A DNA stretch of 64,000 bases from Chitinophaga qingshengii (GCF_014529935.1 NZ_JACVFC010000003.1:124001-188000), one strand, 5' to 3'; positions 48,188 through 57,859 are shown, counted from the first letter of the stretch. The notes: generated by a model from the sequence alone, not told the origin. Made by a program: numbers and translations.

Positions 48188-50854
48188 ATGAGTTATCTAC
48201 AGGTTCCACGCCTTCATTTTGCCGGGAAGTTCCAGGCAGATGTCCCTACTGTCAATAATTATCCAAAACACTATGACAATGAAAATTTTAAACCGGATGA
48301 TACCATTCGCAGACTTTCCAGCCTGGGCGGCTGGAATCCCGGCGGGAGCGGGAGTTGGAGATTACATGAGTGTGTTGTTCATCGGGTATGTTATGCTGAT
48401 GGCACCTATTGCGATGATCCTGCAATGGACCCTGTCATAGGCATGCCGATTGGTGCTGCCAATAGCCGCGTTAGCGGTAAGATGGTGGACATTGACCCGT
48501 ATGAGCAGGTCACCGAAATATGGGGCTTTCAACTCAACCTGGGCGCCGATGCCGATACCGGTTTTACCGGTGATTTTGAACCGGCGGGTTACCGCGATAT
48601 CTGGCTGCGGGCCGATGAGCCGCTATTTGATACCGGCGAAGCCTCCTGTTATCAAAGTGTACTGTATCTGACGAACTGGAAAAACGCCGCCAATTCCCGT
48701 TTCCTGAACGAACTGGCTGCCACCGCTCCCCAGGGCAAACTTCCGGAAACGCTCAGCATTAAATTCAACCTCGACGGTTATAACGGTAACGCGGCAGATC
48801 CGCTGTTCACGTTTGGTCGTATCACCGGCTCTATCGGTCAGTATCAGGCGACGGAGCCCCTGCGTTTTGTGTCCGGAAGGGCTTTGTTTCCAGTGGCAGG
48901 CGCGCCTTTTACATTGGGTAGCGCTTACTGTGTGATCGATAAGTCCGCCATACAGATTGACCTGGGTAACAGTATGCGGGTAACACAGTCCGGTGGCCCG
49001 CTTACAGATGTAGGAAAACTATATCTCGCTACTACCACGCCGGATGCTGTTCCCGTAATACTGGGAGAAATCAATTATGAAGACACTAACTGGTACGCTG
49101 CTACGGCAGGTGTGCTCACGGTTCCGCTAACACCGGATAAACTGCGGCTGGTAGTCAACCGGCCTATCGGTGTATTCCATTCCGCCAGCGGACAGTTCCT
49201 CTTGCAGGAACATGCCAACGGCGTGTGGTTGCGGGCAGATAACGGTATTTACCGCATGAACCCCGGTGAAACACAGGCGGCGAAGTTCTATGTTACCCAG
49301 TTTGGTAAACCGCTGGCTAACAAAAATATTAAACTATATAACAGTCCGTTGCCGGACAACTCATTTGTATCTGCACCTTACGACGCTGTTCCGTTTGTGT
49401 CCATCCCTGCGGCGTCGCAGCTGACTTTTGTTGACACCATTACCACTGGTGCAGATGGCACTGCGGCACTGTCTATGAGCGCCAGTGATCCGGGTGCGCC
49501 GCGTGGTCCTATTGATGGACAGCTATATTGTATCTCCTACGGTTTCGGTGCTACGTTGCCGGTACCCGGACGGGATATTATGCTCGTACGGGTGTTTACA
49601 GACTACCCTGTACCAACCACGCCTACCTGGTTAGAGCATGTGGAACCGATATTCCGGCAGTATGCGAACCTGTACCCGGTGATGAAAAAAGTGGTGGACC
49701 TTTCCAACTACGCTGCCGTAATGGAGCGCCTGCATATGATGCAGGGTATTTTTCAGTTGCCCGTTACCAGTCCAAACTATATGCCGGTAACGCGTGATCT
49801 CTCCGCCGGTAAACTGGCGATGATCCGCAAATGGTTGCAGGACCCGCGTTATATGCAACTCGATTCTGTAGAGTCTTTAAAACTGGCCCTGCAAACGGCT
49901 ATTGAGCTGGAACACGCCACCATACCGCCTTACCTGACAGCGCTCTATAGCATTAAACCTGACAGAAATGCTGAAGTAAGCCGGTTGATACGCGATGTGG
50001 TAATGGAAGAAATGCTGCACATGGCCCTGGTATCCAACCTGCTCATCGCAGTAGGCGGCAGTCCTGATTTCGTACGCCCTGGTTTTGTACCGAAGTATCC
50101 CGGCTCGTTACCGGGCGGACTTCGTGCAGGGCTTACCGTTAGTCTTCGCCGTTGTTCCATTGAACAGATCCGCGATACTTTTATGGTCATTGAGGAGCCG
50201 GAAGATGTGATCGAAACCAAACTGAAAGCGGCACGCTCTACCTGGCCGGAACAGAAAAACCTGTATACGATCGGCTGGTTCTATAATGAGATCAGTGCCG
50301 GGTTGACAGCCTTGAGCAAGGCCGGCAAAATCACTTTTGGGCATGCAGACCGCCAGGTAAAAGACTGGGGCGGAAGCGGACGATTGTTTGCCATCACCAG
50401 CCTGGAAGATGCACTCAATGCGATTGAACAAATCAAGGAGCAGGGAGAGGGCGCTTCACCGCAGAACCCCGGTAACGGCGAGGGCGATCTCTCGCATTAT
50501 TATAAGTTCGCCGAAATTGTGGCGGGTGCACGCCTGAGGCCGGATGGTACCGGCTTCTCCTATACCGGCGCTAAAATACCGTTCGACCAGGACGGGGTAT
50601 GGCCCATGCAGGACAATCCGCAACCGCTGCTTTATCCGGATGGCTCCTTAGCCAAACTGTTGTCCGGGCAATTTGCGCAGGCATACCAGTCGCTGCTGAA
50701 AGGACTAAACCGTACTTTCAACGGAGAGCCGGCATTCCTGACAGAAACCATCGGTTCTATGTATGAACTGTCGCTACTGGCGAAGAAACTCATGGAAACG
50801 CCTTCCGGTTTGGAGGATGGGACTACCGCGGGTCCCGCGTTCCGGTTGCCATAA
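48188..50854 (+). CDS. VioB/RebD-like ferritin-like domain protein
   Basis: An 888-residue protein. The N-terminal two thirds begin MSYLQVPRLHFAGKFQADVPTVNN, a pattern of the VioB/RebD family, and are beta-rich. A ferritin-like helical domain follows with IELEHATIPPYLTALY (Glu573, Glu575, His576) and VMEEMLHMALVSNLL (Glu607, Glu608, His611), plausible metal ligands. In violacein and rebeccamycin pathways VioB and RebD couple two indole-3-pyruvate imines; they are about 1000 residues, so this protein is shorter. Many Bacteroidota and fungal homologues have no known reaction. No VioA/RebO-like amine oxidase is nearby, so bisindole chemistry is not supported; a tailoring role on the lipopeptide is a guess based on position, 94 bp after the synthase on the same strand. 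Confidence 0.82.
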   Translation: MSYLQVPRLHFAGKFQADVPTVNNYPKHYDNENFKPDDTIRRLSSLGGWNPGGSGSWRLHECVVHRVCYADGTYCDDPAMDPVIGMPIGAANSRVSGKMVDIDPYEQVTEIWGFQLNLGADADTGFTGDFEPAGYRDIWLRADEPLFDTGEASCYQSVLYLTNWKNAANSRFLNELAATAPQGKLPETLSIKFNLDGYNGNAADPLFTFGRITGSIGQYQATEPLRFVSGRALFPVAGAPFTLGSAYCVIDKSAIQIDLGNSMRVTQSGGPLTDVGKLYLATTTPDAVPVILGEINYEDTNWYAATAGVLTVPLTPDKLRLVVNRPIGVFHSASGQFLLQEHANGVWLRADNGIYRMNPGETQAAKFYVTQFGKPLANKNIKLYNSPLPDNSFVSAPYDAVPFVSIPAASQLTFVDTITTGADGTAALSMSASDPGAPRGPIDGQLYCISYGFGATLPVPGRDIMLVRVFTDYPVPTTPTWLEHVEPIFRQYANLYPVMKKVVDLSNYAAVMERLHMMQGIFQLPVTSPNYMPVTRDLSAGKLAMIRKWLQDPRYMQLDSVESLKLALQTAIELEHATIPPYLTALYSIKPDRNAEVSRLIRDVVMEEMLHMALVSNLLIAVGGSPDFVRPGFVPKYPGSLPGGLRAGLTVSLRRCSIEQIRDTFMVIEEPEDVIETKLKAARSTWPEQKNLYTIGWFYNEISAGLTALSKAGKITFGHADRQVKDWGGSGRLFAITSLEDALNAIEQIKEQGEGASPQNPGNGEGDLSHYYKFAEIVAGARLRPDGTGFSYTGAKIPFDQDGVWPMQDNPQPLLYPDGSLAKLLSGQFAQAYQSLLKGLNRTFNGEPAFLTETIGSMYELSLLAKKLMETPSGLEDGTTAGPAFRLP

Positions 50855-50865
50855 AGGTGACAAGT

Positions 50866-50902
50866 AAAAATCCGGTGCAGCGATTGGCTGCACCGGATTT
50901 TT
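50866..50902. terminator. Bidirectional terminator, 16-bp perfect stem
   Basis: Bases 50866-50881 pair perfectly with 50887-50902 around the loop GATTG. The arms start with AAAAA and end with TTTTT, and the + strand run continues to 50903, so it works for both the VioB-like gene (+) and the convergent SUKH gene (-). Confidence 0.9.
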
Positions 50903-50917
50903 TATTTCGTATAGTTG

Positions 50918-51607
50918 TTACAGTGACTGATCATGGCCTATGGTTTCTATGTTGCCATCTGTCCCAAATATGCGGGTGCCTTCAGGATCGGTCACAAAAT
51001 ATTCTTTCTGGTATTTTACCGCGCATTTGGAGAGATAATCCAGGCAGCTCTGGCACATACTACTGGATACGCCAAAAACTTCCACCTCTCTGGCAGCCAT
51101 TTGTTTAGCGGCATGGGTAAGGAAAAAAGCGTTTTGTATGGGTCCCCAGTTCGCAACGGCAGGGTACCAGAAGGTATTGTTGCTCTTTAGCTGGTTTTCT
51201 TTCCAGGTTTGCAAATCCATTTTCTCCTGAATGGGCGTCAGGCCGGATTCCGTTACCAGCCACACTTCTCCGGCATGTTTACCGGTGGTGATCAGTATCC
51301 AGTATATGCCGCAGCCTTCCCGTGCAATAGGGATACTGCCGCATTGCACAACGCCCATTTTTTCTTCGATGAGTTGTTCATCGTTCAGTTCATCCCATAC
51401 AAACGCTGCTTCAAAAGGGAAATCAACCGGCAGCGCGCGGTCGTACGGCGCCACATGAAAAGGGGACTTGGTGTCCTCACCGTATGGAATAAGGCCGTAG
51501 TAACCCAACGGCAGGGATTTGTTGGCTTCAAAAAATTCCTGGTACTGCGTAATAATTTCCTGGTAGGAAACCGGGTTATTCTTTTTAAAGATGTCGAACA
51601 ATGACAT
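50918..51607 (-). CDS. SMI1/KNR4 (SUKH) family protein
   Basis: A 229-residue protein. The segments LPLGYYGLIPYGED, FPFEAAFVWDEL, IPIAREGCGIYWILITTG and GEVWLVTESGLTP follow the pattern of the SUKH superfamily, where many members are immunity proteins for polymorphic toxins while others have regulatory roles. The C-terminal third (VFGVSSSMCQSCLDYLSKCAVKYQKEYF) has a CxxC pair and no clear parallel that I recognise. The frame extends to a TTG at 51634, but the ATG at 51607 (MSLFDIFKK) is the better start. The gene converges on the VioB-like gene and is divergent from the GNAT gene with about 100 bp between starts. No toxin is next to it, so partner and role are unknown. Confidence 0.75.
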   Translation of the reverse strand: MSLFDIFKKNNPVSYQEIITQYQEFFEANKSLPLGYYGLIPYGEDTKSPFHVAPYDRALPVDFPFEAAFVWDELNDEQLIEEKMGVVQCGSIPIAREGCGIYWILITTGKHAGEVWLVTESGLTPIQEKMDLQTWKENQLKSNNTFWYPAVANWGPIQNAFFLTHAAKQMAAREVEVFGVSSSMCQSCLDYLSKCAVKYQKEYFVTDPEGTRIFGTDGNIETIGHDQSL

Positions 51608-51707
51608 GATGTTGTAAATTGTGGTGGTTGACAATCAATAGGACGATAATCCTGTTTTTTACCTCCCGAAATTAGTACTATTTTGTTGATACCAATCCCC
51701 GAAATTT

Positions 51708-52964
51708 ATGGACACCGTGTTACAAAACGCTACTCCCCGGCAGCTGGAAGCCGCTATCGCGGAGAATCACCGGGCTTTATTCCGGCTGGATGCCCGCCTG
51801 AGAAACGGTGTGGTGCATGATGAAGCAGGTATCTGCTGGACGTACATACCCGCAACAGATAGCGGCGCCTTACTTTTTCCGGCTATCACTGTAACCAGGC
51901 TGGATGAGATCATGGATTTTTACCGGGCGCATCCGAACAGAGGCCTCGAATGCTGGTCGCTGGACCCTGCTGAAACGCCTGATCTGGACGTCTTGTTGCT
52001 GGCACGCGGTTTCCAAACCGGCTGGAAACCCTGTTGGATGGCGCTGGACCTTCATGCTATCCATACCGGCTATACGTCGCCGGAAGGGTTGTCGGTACTG
52101 CCTGACAACGATACTGACCTTGAGGGCATTGGAAATCTGCCTTATGCCAACAAAGATACCCGTGCTTCAACCGCCATAGGGCGGCAAAACACGGGAACGG
52201 CCCAACGTTTTGTGGCCACGCTGAATGGGAATATTGTGGCGCAAACGCTGATGATATTCGGCGGTGGCGTGGCAGGTATCTATAACGTGGGCGTAGTGCC
52301 CGAAGCCAGGGGAAAAGGTGTGGGTAAGGCGATTGTGAGCGCCGCCTGTAGCTACGCGCAGGAAAAAGGATATCATTATGCCACACTGAATGCCAATCCC
52401 ATGGGCCGGCCGGTGTATGAACAACTGGGTTTCCAATGGCTCGGCGATGGCCTTACCTGGTGGATTACAGACGACAGGCTCACTACACGTCCGCCTGCAC
52501 GGGATCAGATCGCGCTGGCCGAGGCGACGGGAAAAGGGGATATTGCAGCGCTGGAACGTTTCGCCGGAACTGACCTCAATGCCCCGCTCTGCAATGGTAT
52601 GCGCCTGATAGAACTGGCTGTGCATTGCCGGCAGCCCGCGGCGGCGGAATGGTTGATTGCGCACGGCGCCGATTATGGGGCGCTGCATGCATGGGACTTA
52701 GGCTGGAAACACCGCACTGCGGAGATGTTGAAGAAAGTGCCGGAAGAAGTAAACCGGCTGTATGAGGCGTTTCAGTATACGTTACTGCACATAGCCGTGC
52801 AGCGGAATGATATGGCATTGGCGGAACTGGTGTTGGCGGCCGGTCCCGACCTGACGATCAGGGATGCTATACACGACAGCAGTGCGGAAGGTTGGGCGGA
52901 TTTCTTTGATCGGAAAGAAATAATCGCCCTGATAAAAGCTTATCAAAACAATCCCTCAAAATAA
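51708..52964 (+). CDS. GNAT acetyltransferase fused to ankyrin-like repeats
   Basis: A 418-residue protein. Residues about 120-255 form a GNAT domain: the acetyl-CoA binding motif VVPEARGKGVGKAIV at about 195-209, then YATLNANPMGRPVYEQLGFQWLG. The first 120 residues look like a degenerate or partner N-terminal GNAT-like half. From about 265 onward are helix pairs with ankyrin character (MRLIELAVHCRQPAAAEWLIAHGADYGAL, YTLLHIAVQRNDMALAELVLAAGPDLTIRD). The substrate is not evident. GNAT and ankyrin parts are each common, but their fusion is unusual; the reading frame is continuous, so it is not a frameshift artefact. It ends convergent to the SusD gene, 40 bp away. Confidence 0.82.
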   Translation: MDTVLQNATPRQLEAAIAENHRALFRLDARLRNGVVHDEAGICWTYIPATDSGALLFPAITVTRLDEIMDFYRAHPNRGLECWSLDPAETPDLDVLLLARGFQTGWKPCWMALDLHAIHTGYTSPEGLSVLPDNDTDLEGIGNLPYANKDTRASTAIGRQNTGTAQRFVATLNGNIVAQTLMIFGGGVAGIYNVGVVPEARGKGVGKAIVSAACSYAQEKGYHYATLNANPMGRPVYEQLGFQWLGDGLTWWITDDRLTTRPPARDQIALAEATGKGDIAALERFAGTDLNAPLCNGMRLIELAVHCRQPAAAEWLIAHGADYGALHAWDLGWKHRTAEMLKKVPEEVNRLYEAFQYTLLHIAVQRNDMALAELVLAAGPDLTIRDAIHDSSAEGWADFFDRKEIIALIKAYQNNPSK

Positions 52965-52992
52965 AAATTCCGGCCCCCTGAGAGGACCGGAA
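52963..52992 (-). terminator. Intrinsic terminator of the fucosidase/Sus operon
   Basis: Read on the minus strand, TTCCGG (52992-52987) pairs with CCGGAA (52973-52968), with a possible inner CCT/AGG stem, and is followed at once by TTTTT (52967-52963). It lies 12 bp after the SusD stop codon and overlaps the stop of the convergent GNAT gene. Confidence 0.7.
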
Positions 52993-53004
52993 CGTTTATG
53001 CCTG

Positions 53005-54711
53005 TTAGTTATATCCTTTGTTCTGTTCCAGTACGGCGCCGGTATTCTGTGTAATTTCAGTGGAAGGTATCGGCCACAGGTTATGAAACATCTCAATCGT
53101 TTGACCGGATTTCGGATTATATCTTTTATCCCGGTCATACAACAATCCTAAACGGGTGAGCGTCACTGCCCGGAACTCTTCCATGTACAATTCCCGCAGG
53201 CGTTCATCGAGAATGTAATCTATATTGATTTCTCCTGCGGTGGCTGGCGTAGCCTGTGCCCTGTTACGCAGCACATTGATATCGTCTGCCGCCAGCTGTG
53301 TTTGTCCTTTTCCCAGATAAGCCTCCGCTCTTAACAGATATGTTTCTGCCAGACGGGCCATGTATTTCGGTATAAACAGACGGGTAGCGCCGTTCAGCAA
53401 AAATCCGCCGAAAGGATTGACTTGGTTGGAGAGAATCGCCGGACCAGCGGCAGATACAAAATCCCCCGCTGATGGCGATGCTTTCCGGATTATCGGGTAG
53501 AAGTTGCGGATGGTATCCCTGTAGTCGGCAGGTGCCACTTTTGCCTTGTAACCGTCTTTCACATACCATTTGCCATAATCGGGAGAGGTGGCAGGCACAC
53601 CGGAAATCCGGATATCCCTGACAATGTTGTAGGAAGAGTTGCGGATATCGCCCGGTGTCCATATTTCATAAAAGAAGTGGGAGGTAGGACGTATCCAGCC
53701 GATGCCGTTGGAAGAAATACTGTCCACGAATTTAGCGTTGAACAATAGATTCATCTTGGTTTTGGTGGTGGTTTCGGTGATCCGCATGCCACCCATACTG
53801 GGCACCACAGCCCACGCAGTTTGATCGCCGATGGCGGCGGAGTTGTTCAGCGCTGTTTGTATCACCAGCAGGCCTTCATGGTTGCCGGTGCTATAGTTTT
53901 GGTTGTTATACTCAAACAAATCGCGGTAAACATCTCCCGGTAAATTAGCTCTTCTGCCAAAGCGGCTGTTCATCAGCGATACACCGGAATAGCTGATCAC
54001 CTCTGATGCACTGGCAATAGCGCCGTCATAATCTTTCAGGGAAATGAGTACTTCTGTCAGCACATGTTTGGCGATTTGTTTATTCACCGTACCATCCGGT
54101 ACCTGGTTGATATCGGATAACTGGCCGATAGCCTGTAACAAATCCTTTTTGCATTGCTGATAAACGGCATCCCTGGTAGCGCGTACATAGTCATAGCGTG
54201 GAGCAGAGAGCTCGTTCAGCTCCAGCGGCACACCGCCAAACAGGTTGGCCAGTACATTGTAGCAATAAGCCCGGAAGAACAATGCCTGACCCATATAGCT
54301 GTTTTTGTCGGCGTCGCTTAACTGGGTGGATTTATTCAGTTGGCTGATGATCAGGTTAGCATTGGAGATGATTTTATAATAGGCGGTCCAGATATTGCCG
54401 GGAATTAAATAACTGGGTACCATAGTCGCCTTGTAGGCGTTTAACTTCGCAGCAGGATCATAGTCTGTACCGTTATAAGCGAAGTCCGTGGCATAATACA
54501 GCCCGAAATAGGTATCCAGGTTCATATTGCCCATGTAGATATTCCGCACACCGTTGTACAGGTTGTTGGTGGCCTGCTGGAACTGGATAGATGATTGCAG
54601 GGAGTTATCGGGAGTATAAATGGACAGCGGATCTTCATCCAGAAAACTTTTGCTGCAGGAAGACAATACTGCACCGATGCCCAACAGGTATATGATGAAT
54701 CTCTTTTTCAT
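53005..54711 (-). CDS. SusD/RagB family nutrient-binding outer-membrane lipoprotein
   Basis: A 568-residue protein with a lipoprotein signal: GIGAVLSSC with lipidated Cys19, then SKSFLDEDP, the usual SusD opening. The SusD core is visible (GQALFFRAYCYNVLANLFGGVPL, RATRDAVYQQCKKDLLQAIGQL) and the C-terminal part has RLAETYLLRAEAYLGKGQTQLAADDINVLRNRA and YILDERLRELYMEEFR in separate segments, typical of the RagB/SusD C-terminal domain. SusD proteins form the lid of the SusC transporter and capture oligosaccharides at the cell surface. It begins 25 bp after the SusC stop codon. With GH95 and GH29 upstream on the same strand, fucosylated glycans are the likely ligands. Confidence 0.95.
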   Translation of the reverse strand: MKKRFIIYLLGIGAVLSSCSKSFLDEDPLSIYTPDNSLQSSIQFQQATNNLYNGVRNIYMGNMNLDTYFGLYYATDFAYNGTDYDPAAKLNAYKATMVPSYLIPGNIWTAYYKIISNANLIISQLNKSTQLSDADKNSYMGQALFFRAYCYNVLANLFGGVPLELNELSAPRYDYVRATRDAVYQQCKKDLLQAIGQLSDINQVPDGTVNKQIAKHVLTEVLISLKDYDGAIASASEVISYSGVSLMNSRFGRRANLPGDVYRDLFEYNNQNYSTGNHEGLLVIQTALNNSAAIGDQTAWAVVPSMGGMRITETTTKTKMNLLFNAKFVDSISSNGIGWIRPTSHFFYEIWTPGDIRNSSYNIVRDIRISGVPATSPDYGKWYVKDGYKAKVAPADYRDTIRNFYPIIRKASPSAGDFVSAAGPAILSNQVNPFGGFLLNGATRLFIPKYMARLAETYLLRAEAYLGKGQTQLAADDINVLRNRAQATPATAGEINIDYILDERLRELYMEEFRAVTLTRLGLLYDRDKRYNPKSGQTIEMFHNLWPIPSTEITQNTGAVLEQNKGYN

Positions 54712-54736
54712 TTCTTACAGTTTACGGGTGAAAGCA

Positions 54737-57700
54737 TTAAAAGGTCACATTTACGCCCAGTGAATAGTTTTTCATCACGGGATAACCGTTCTGGTCAAGG
54801 CCGAGGCCGCCCGGCATTTTTAAGCCCAGGGAAGATTTCTGACCGGAAGGCGGATTGGATTCAGGGTCCCATCCGTCCCATTTGGTGATGGTCAGCAGGT
54901 TTTGAGCATTCACATACACGCTGGCTGCCTGCAATATTTTTAAACGGTTCAGTAATCCCTTTGGCAGTGTATACGTCAGCGTTACATCCTGCAGGCGGAT
55001 AAAGCTGCGGGATACATACGGGCCGAAGTTTTCACCCAGCGTAGCAACGTAGGCAGCGATGCTTCTGTAACGGGCATCGGGGTTGTTGGGCGTCCAATAG
55101 TCGTACACAAAGCCGTTGTTGTTGCGGATATTGTCCGGATTGAGCAGCATGATACCGGGCGCGCCCAGGTATCCGTTTTTGCCACCCTGAATGGTGTTGA
55201 TAAAGAATTTTAACTGGAATGCCTTGTACTGGAAGCTGTTGGAGATACCGAGGCTGTAGGAGGGGTCCAGTCTGCCCAGTATCTGTTTATCATCCGGGGT
55301 GATGATACCATCGCCGTTGCGGTCTTCCACTTTATACTGACCTGCCTTGAAACCCTGTGCAGCAAGACTGGCAGGGATTTGTTCGCCGATCTGGTACATG
55401 CCGGTGATTTTGTAGTCGTATACTACGCCGTAAGGTTGACCGATAAAGTAGCTCAGGATCGGATCGCTGCCATTGAGCAGGTTATTTTTGGTGCCGTCAA
55501 TATCCAGTACTTTGTTACGGTTCCGGAAGAAGTTGGCGCTTACTTCCCATTTGAAGTCTTTATTGCTCACCGGTATACCGGTAATGTTGATCTCCTGTCC
55601 TCTGTTCTGAATTTTTCCGATGTTGATCAGGAAGCTGTTGAAACCGGTGATGGTGGGGGTAGCCCTGGAGTTCAGCAGGCTTTCGGAATTGGAGAAGTAC
55701 AGGTCTATAGAGCCGAAGAGACGATTGTTGAAGAAAGAGAAGTCCACGCCGGTGTTGAAGGAACGGGTGGTTTCCCAACGCAGACCGGCATTGGGCAACT
55801 GGCTCAGGTAAGAACCCAGTTGTGCGCCGCCGGAGCTGCCATACAGGTATCCATTTGATAAACCAACATTCATCTGGGCCAGTGTCTGATAACGGCCTAC
55901 GGTTCTGTTACCGGTAGCGCCATAGGAGAGCCTTAACTTCAGGTCGTCGAGGAAGCTGACAGACTTCAGGAAATTCTCTTCCTTCATGCGCCATGCAAAG
56001 GCAATAGAAGGGAAGGTCGCCCATTTGTGCAGGGCAGAAAAACCGGAGAAACCATCTCTTCTGACAGTACCCGTGAGGATATATTTTTTATCGTAAGAAT
56101 AGGAGAGCCTGGCCATCTGGTAAAGAGACTGTTCCTGCCAGGGGAGGGTGTCGAGGTTGTTGCCCACCGTGAGACGGGAAGGATCGCCTATGTCCAGCCT
56201 GTTGTAGGACAGTACACCGTTGGTGATGCCACCGGCAGATGTTTTGAGACCATCGTGCATGTTTTTTTCCGCACCGTATAACAGGGTCAGGTCTACGCCA
56301 TGTTTACCGAAATCTCTTTTGTAAGTGAGGATGTTGTCTATGGTCAGGAAATAATCCGTCATATAGGTCTTATACGCGGTAGCTTCTACAGAAGGGGCAT
56401 CATAATTAAACCGGTTGGCATAAATATAGTTGTTCCCGAAGTTGACGCGATAATTCAATCCTTTGATATATGGAATGTCTACGCTGGCGAAGAAGTTGCC
56501 GATCAGGTTGAGGTTACGGTCATAGTCTTTGGACCTCCTGAGTACTTCCAGGGCTGTAGGCGTGGTAGTTTGCTGATAAAATTCCAGCATCTGGCCCGTC
56601 TTAGGATCGAAGGGCAGGTTGTAGGGCTTCAGCTGCATGATATCAGAGAACTTGGGAGAAACGCCGCTGTAGTCGTTGATAGAAAGTCCTGTTTGAGCGC
56701 CGATAGTGAGCCAGTCGGCCGGTTTGGCCTCTACATTGATACGTACGCTGTTCCTGCGGTAGTTATCATTCATGATGAGGTTCTTCTGATCGAAGTAACC
56801 GTAGCCGAGATAGTAGCGGAGTTTTTTAGAGCGACCGCTTAAACCGATGTTATGGTTCATAATCCTGGGACTGGCGTTGGTCATCAGGTCCCACCAGTTG
56901 GCTTCGTAGCCGTTGCGGTAGTTATCTGCTTCGATGCCGGGCATTTTCGTAGTGGGGTCCCAGTTAGGATTCATTTTCGTCATATCGTTGGGGTCCCGGC
57001 TTTCAGACAGGTACCAGTCGCCCAGTTTCGCAACGTATTGCGCACCGGTAGCAGGCTTCATGCTTTTCTTGGTCATCTCCTGCAGTGAATAGGAACCGCT
57101 GTAATCGACGGTGATTTTATCCATACCGGCGCCGCTTTTGGTGGTGACCAGCACCACGCCGTTAGATGCCTGGGAGCCATATACGGCGGCAGCACTGGCA
57201 TCTTTCAACAGGTCGATGCTGGCGATATCGGATGGATTGATAGAGGTCAGCGAGCCTCTGTAAATGAGTCCATCCACTACGATCAGCGGGGAAGTAGTGC
57301 CGGAGATGGAGTTACGGCCACGTACCATGAGGGTAGGATCGCTGCCGGCTTTGTTGACCTGTCCCACCGTGAGGCCAGGTACCGTACCTCTCAGGGAGGA
57401 CATCACGTTGGCGTTGGGTGATTGTTTTTGTACCTGCAGGTCCGCCTTGGCTACAGCGCCGGTGACGTCCTGTCTTTTCCGGGTACCGTATCCGATCACC
57501 ACCACGCTGTTCAGTTCACTGACAGTAGATGTCAGGGATAATGACAGCGCCGGATTATCTCCTGCTACAATTTTATATCCTTTAAATGATTTGGTATCGT
57601 AACCAATCATGCTCACATTAAAGGCGTAGTTGCCTGCCGGTAAATTTTTAAAAACAAATTTTCCGACATTGTCTGAAATGGCGATGTTAACCCGTTTGCC

Positions 57701-57859
57701 GTTAGCCGCAGCTTCTATTGTAGCGCCGGGTAATGGCGTTCCCGTCTGATCGGTGACGGTGCCGTTTACATTGCCGGCATTGTTCTGTCCGTAAGATCGA
57801 ACAACCATAGCACAAAGTGCCAGCATGATGGCAATAGTTGTTTTCCCTATTCCTCCCAT
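54737..57859 (-). CDS. SusC/RagA family TonB-linked outer-membrane transporter
   Basis: A 1040-residue protein. A signal peptide ends near VVRSYGQ. Residues about 30-112 form a carboxypeptidase-regulatory-like domain (GTVTDQTGTPLPGATIEAA, GYDTKSF). The motif SVVVIGYGTRKRQDVTGAV marks the start of the plug, and the plug proper includes LRGTVPGLTV, RGRNSISGTTSPLIVVDG and DASAAAVYGSQASNGVVLV. The remainder is a long barrel ending in VNVTF. There is no N-terminal STN domain, so signalling through an anti-sigma factor is not expected, in line with the absence of a sigma/anti-sigma pair here. It imports oligosaccharides with the SusD protein encoded next. A 179-bp spacer with a perfect inverted repeat precedes it, so it may have its own regulated promoter. 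Confidence 0.96.
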   Translation of the reverse strand: MGGIGKTTIAIMLALCAMVVRSYGQNNAGNVNGTVTDQTGTPLPGATIEAAANGKRVNIAISDNVGKFVFKNLPAGNYAFNVSMIGYDTKSFKGYKIVAGDNPALSLSLTSTVSELNSVVVIGYGTRKRQDVTGAVAKADLQVQKQSPNANVMSSLRGTVPGLTVGQVNKAGSDPTLMVRGRNSISGTTSPLIVVDGLIYRGSLTSINPSDIASIDLLKDASAAAVYGSQASNGVVLVTTKSGAGMDKITVDYSGSYSLQEMTKKSMKPATGAQYVAKLGDWYLSESRDPNDMTKMNPNWDPTTKMPGIEADNYRNGYEANWWDLMTNASPRIMNHNIGLSGRSKKLRYYLGYGYFDQKNLIMNDNYRRNSVRINVEAKPADWLTIGAQTGLSINDYSGVSPKFSDIMQLKPYNLPFDPKTGQMLEFYQQTTTPTALEVLRRSKDYDRNLNLIGNFFASVDIPYIKGLNYRVNFGNNYIYANRFNYDAPSVEATAYKTYMTDYFLTIDNILTYKRDFGKHGVDLTLLYGAEKNMHDGLKTSAGGITNGVLSYNRLDIGDPSRLTVGNNLDTLPWQEQSLYQMARLSYSYDKKYILTGTVRRDGFSGFSALHKWATFPSIAFAWRMKEENFLKSVSFLDDLKLRLSYGATGNRTVGRYQTLAQMNVGLSNGYLYGSSGGAQLGSYLSQLPNAGLRWETTRSFNTGVDFSFFNNRLFGSIDLYFSNSESLLNSRATPTITGFNSFLINIGKIQNRGQEINITGIPVSNKDFKWEVSANFFRNRNKVLDIDGTKNNLLNGSDPILSYFIGQPYGVVYDYKITGMYQIGEQIPASLAAQGFKAGQYKVEDRNGDGIITPDDKQILGRLDPSYSLGISNSFQYKAFQLKFFINTIQGGKNGYLGAPGIMLLNPDNIRNNNGFVYDYWTPNNPDARYRSIAAYVATLGENFGPYVSRSFIRLQDVTLTYTLPKGLLNRLKILQAASVYVNAQNLLTITKWDGWDPESNPPSGQKSSLGLKMPGGLGLDQNGYPVMKNYSLGVNVTF

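Noticed and set aside
46810..48188. Possible thioesterase or reductase domain at the end of the synthase
   Set aside because: No GxSxG motif in an alpha/beta-hydrolase context and no Rossmann motif follows the last C domain; the protein stops there.
48188..50854. Bisindole (violacein or rebeccamycin type) pathway
   Set aside because: Only a VioB/RebD-like protein is present; no tryptophan oxidase or later bisindole enzyme is in the window.
51608..51634. TTG-started extension of the SUKH protein
   Set aside because: The ATG at 51607 gives a better N-terminus (MSLFDIFKK) and leaves room for a promoter between divergent genes.
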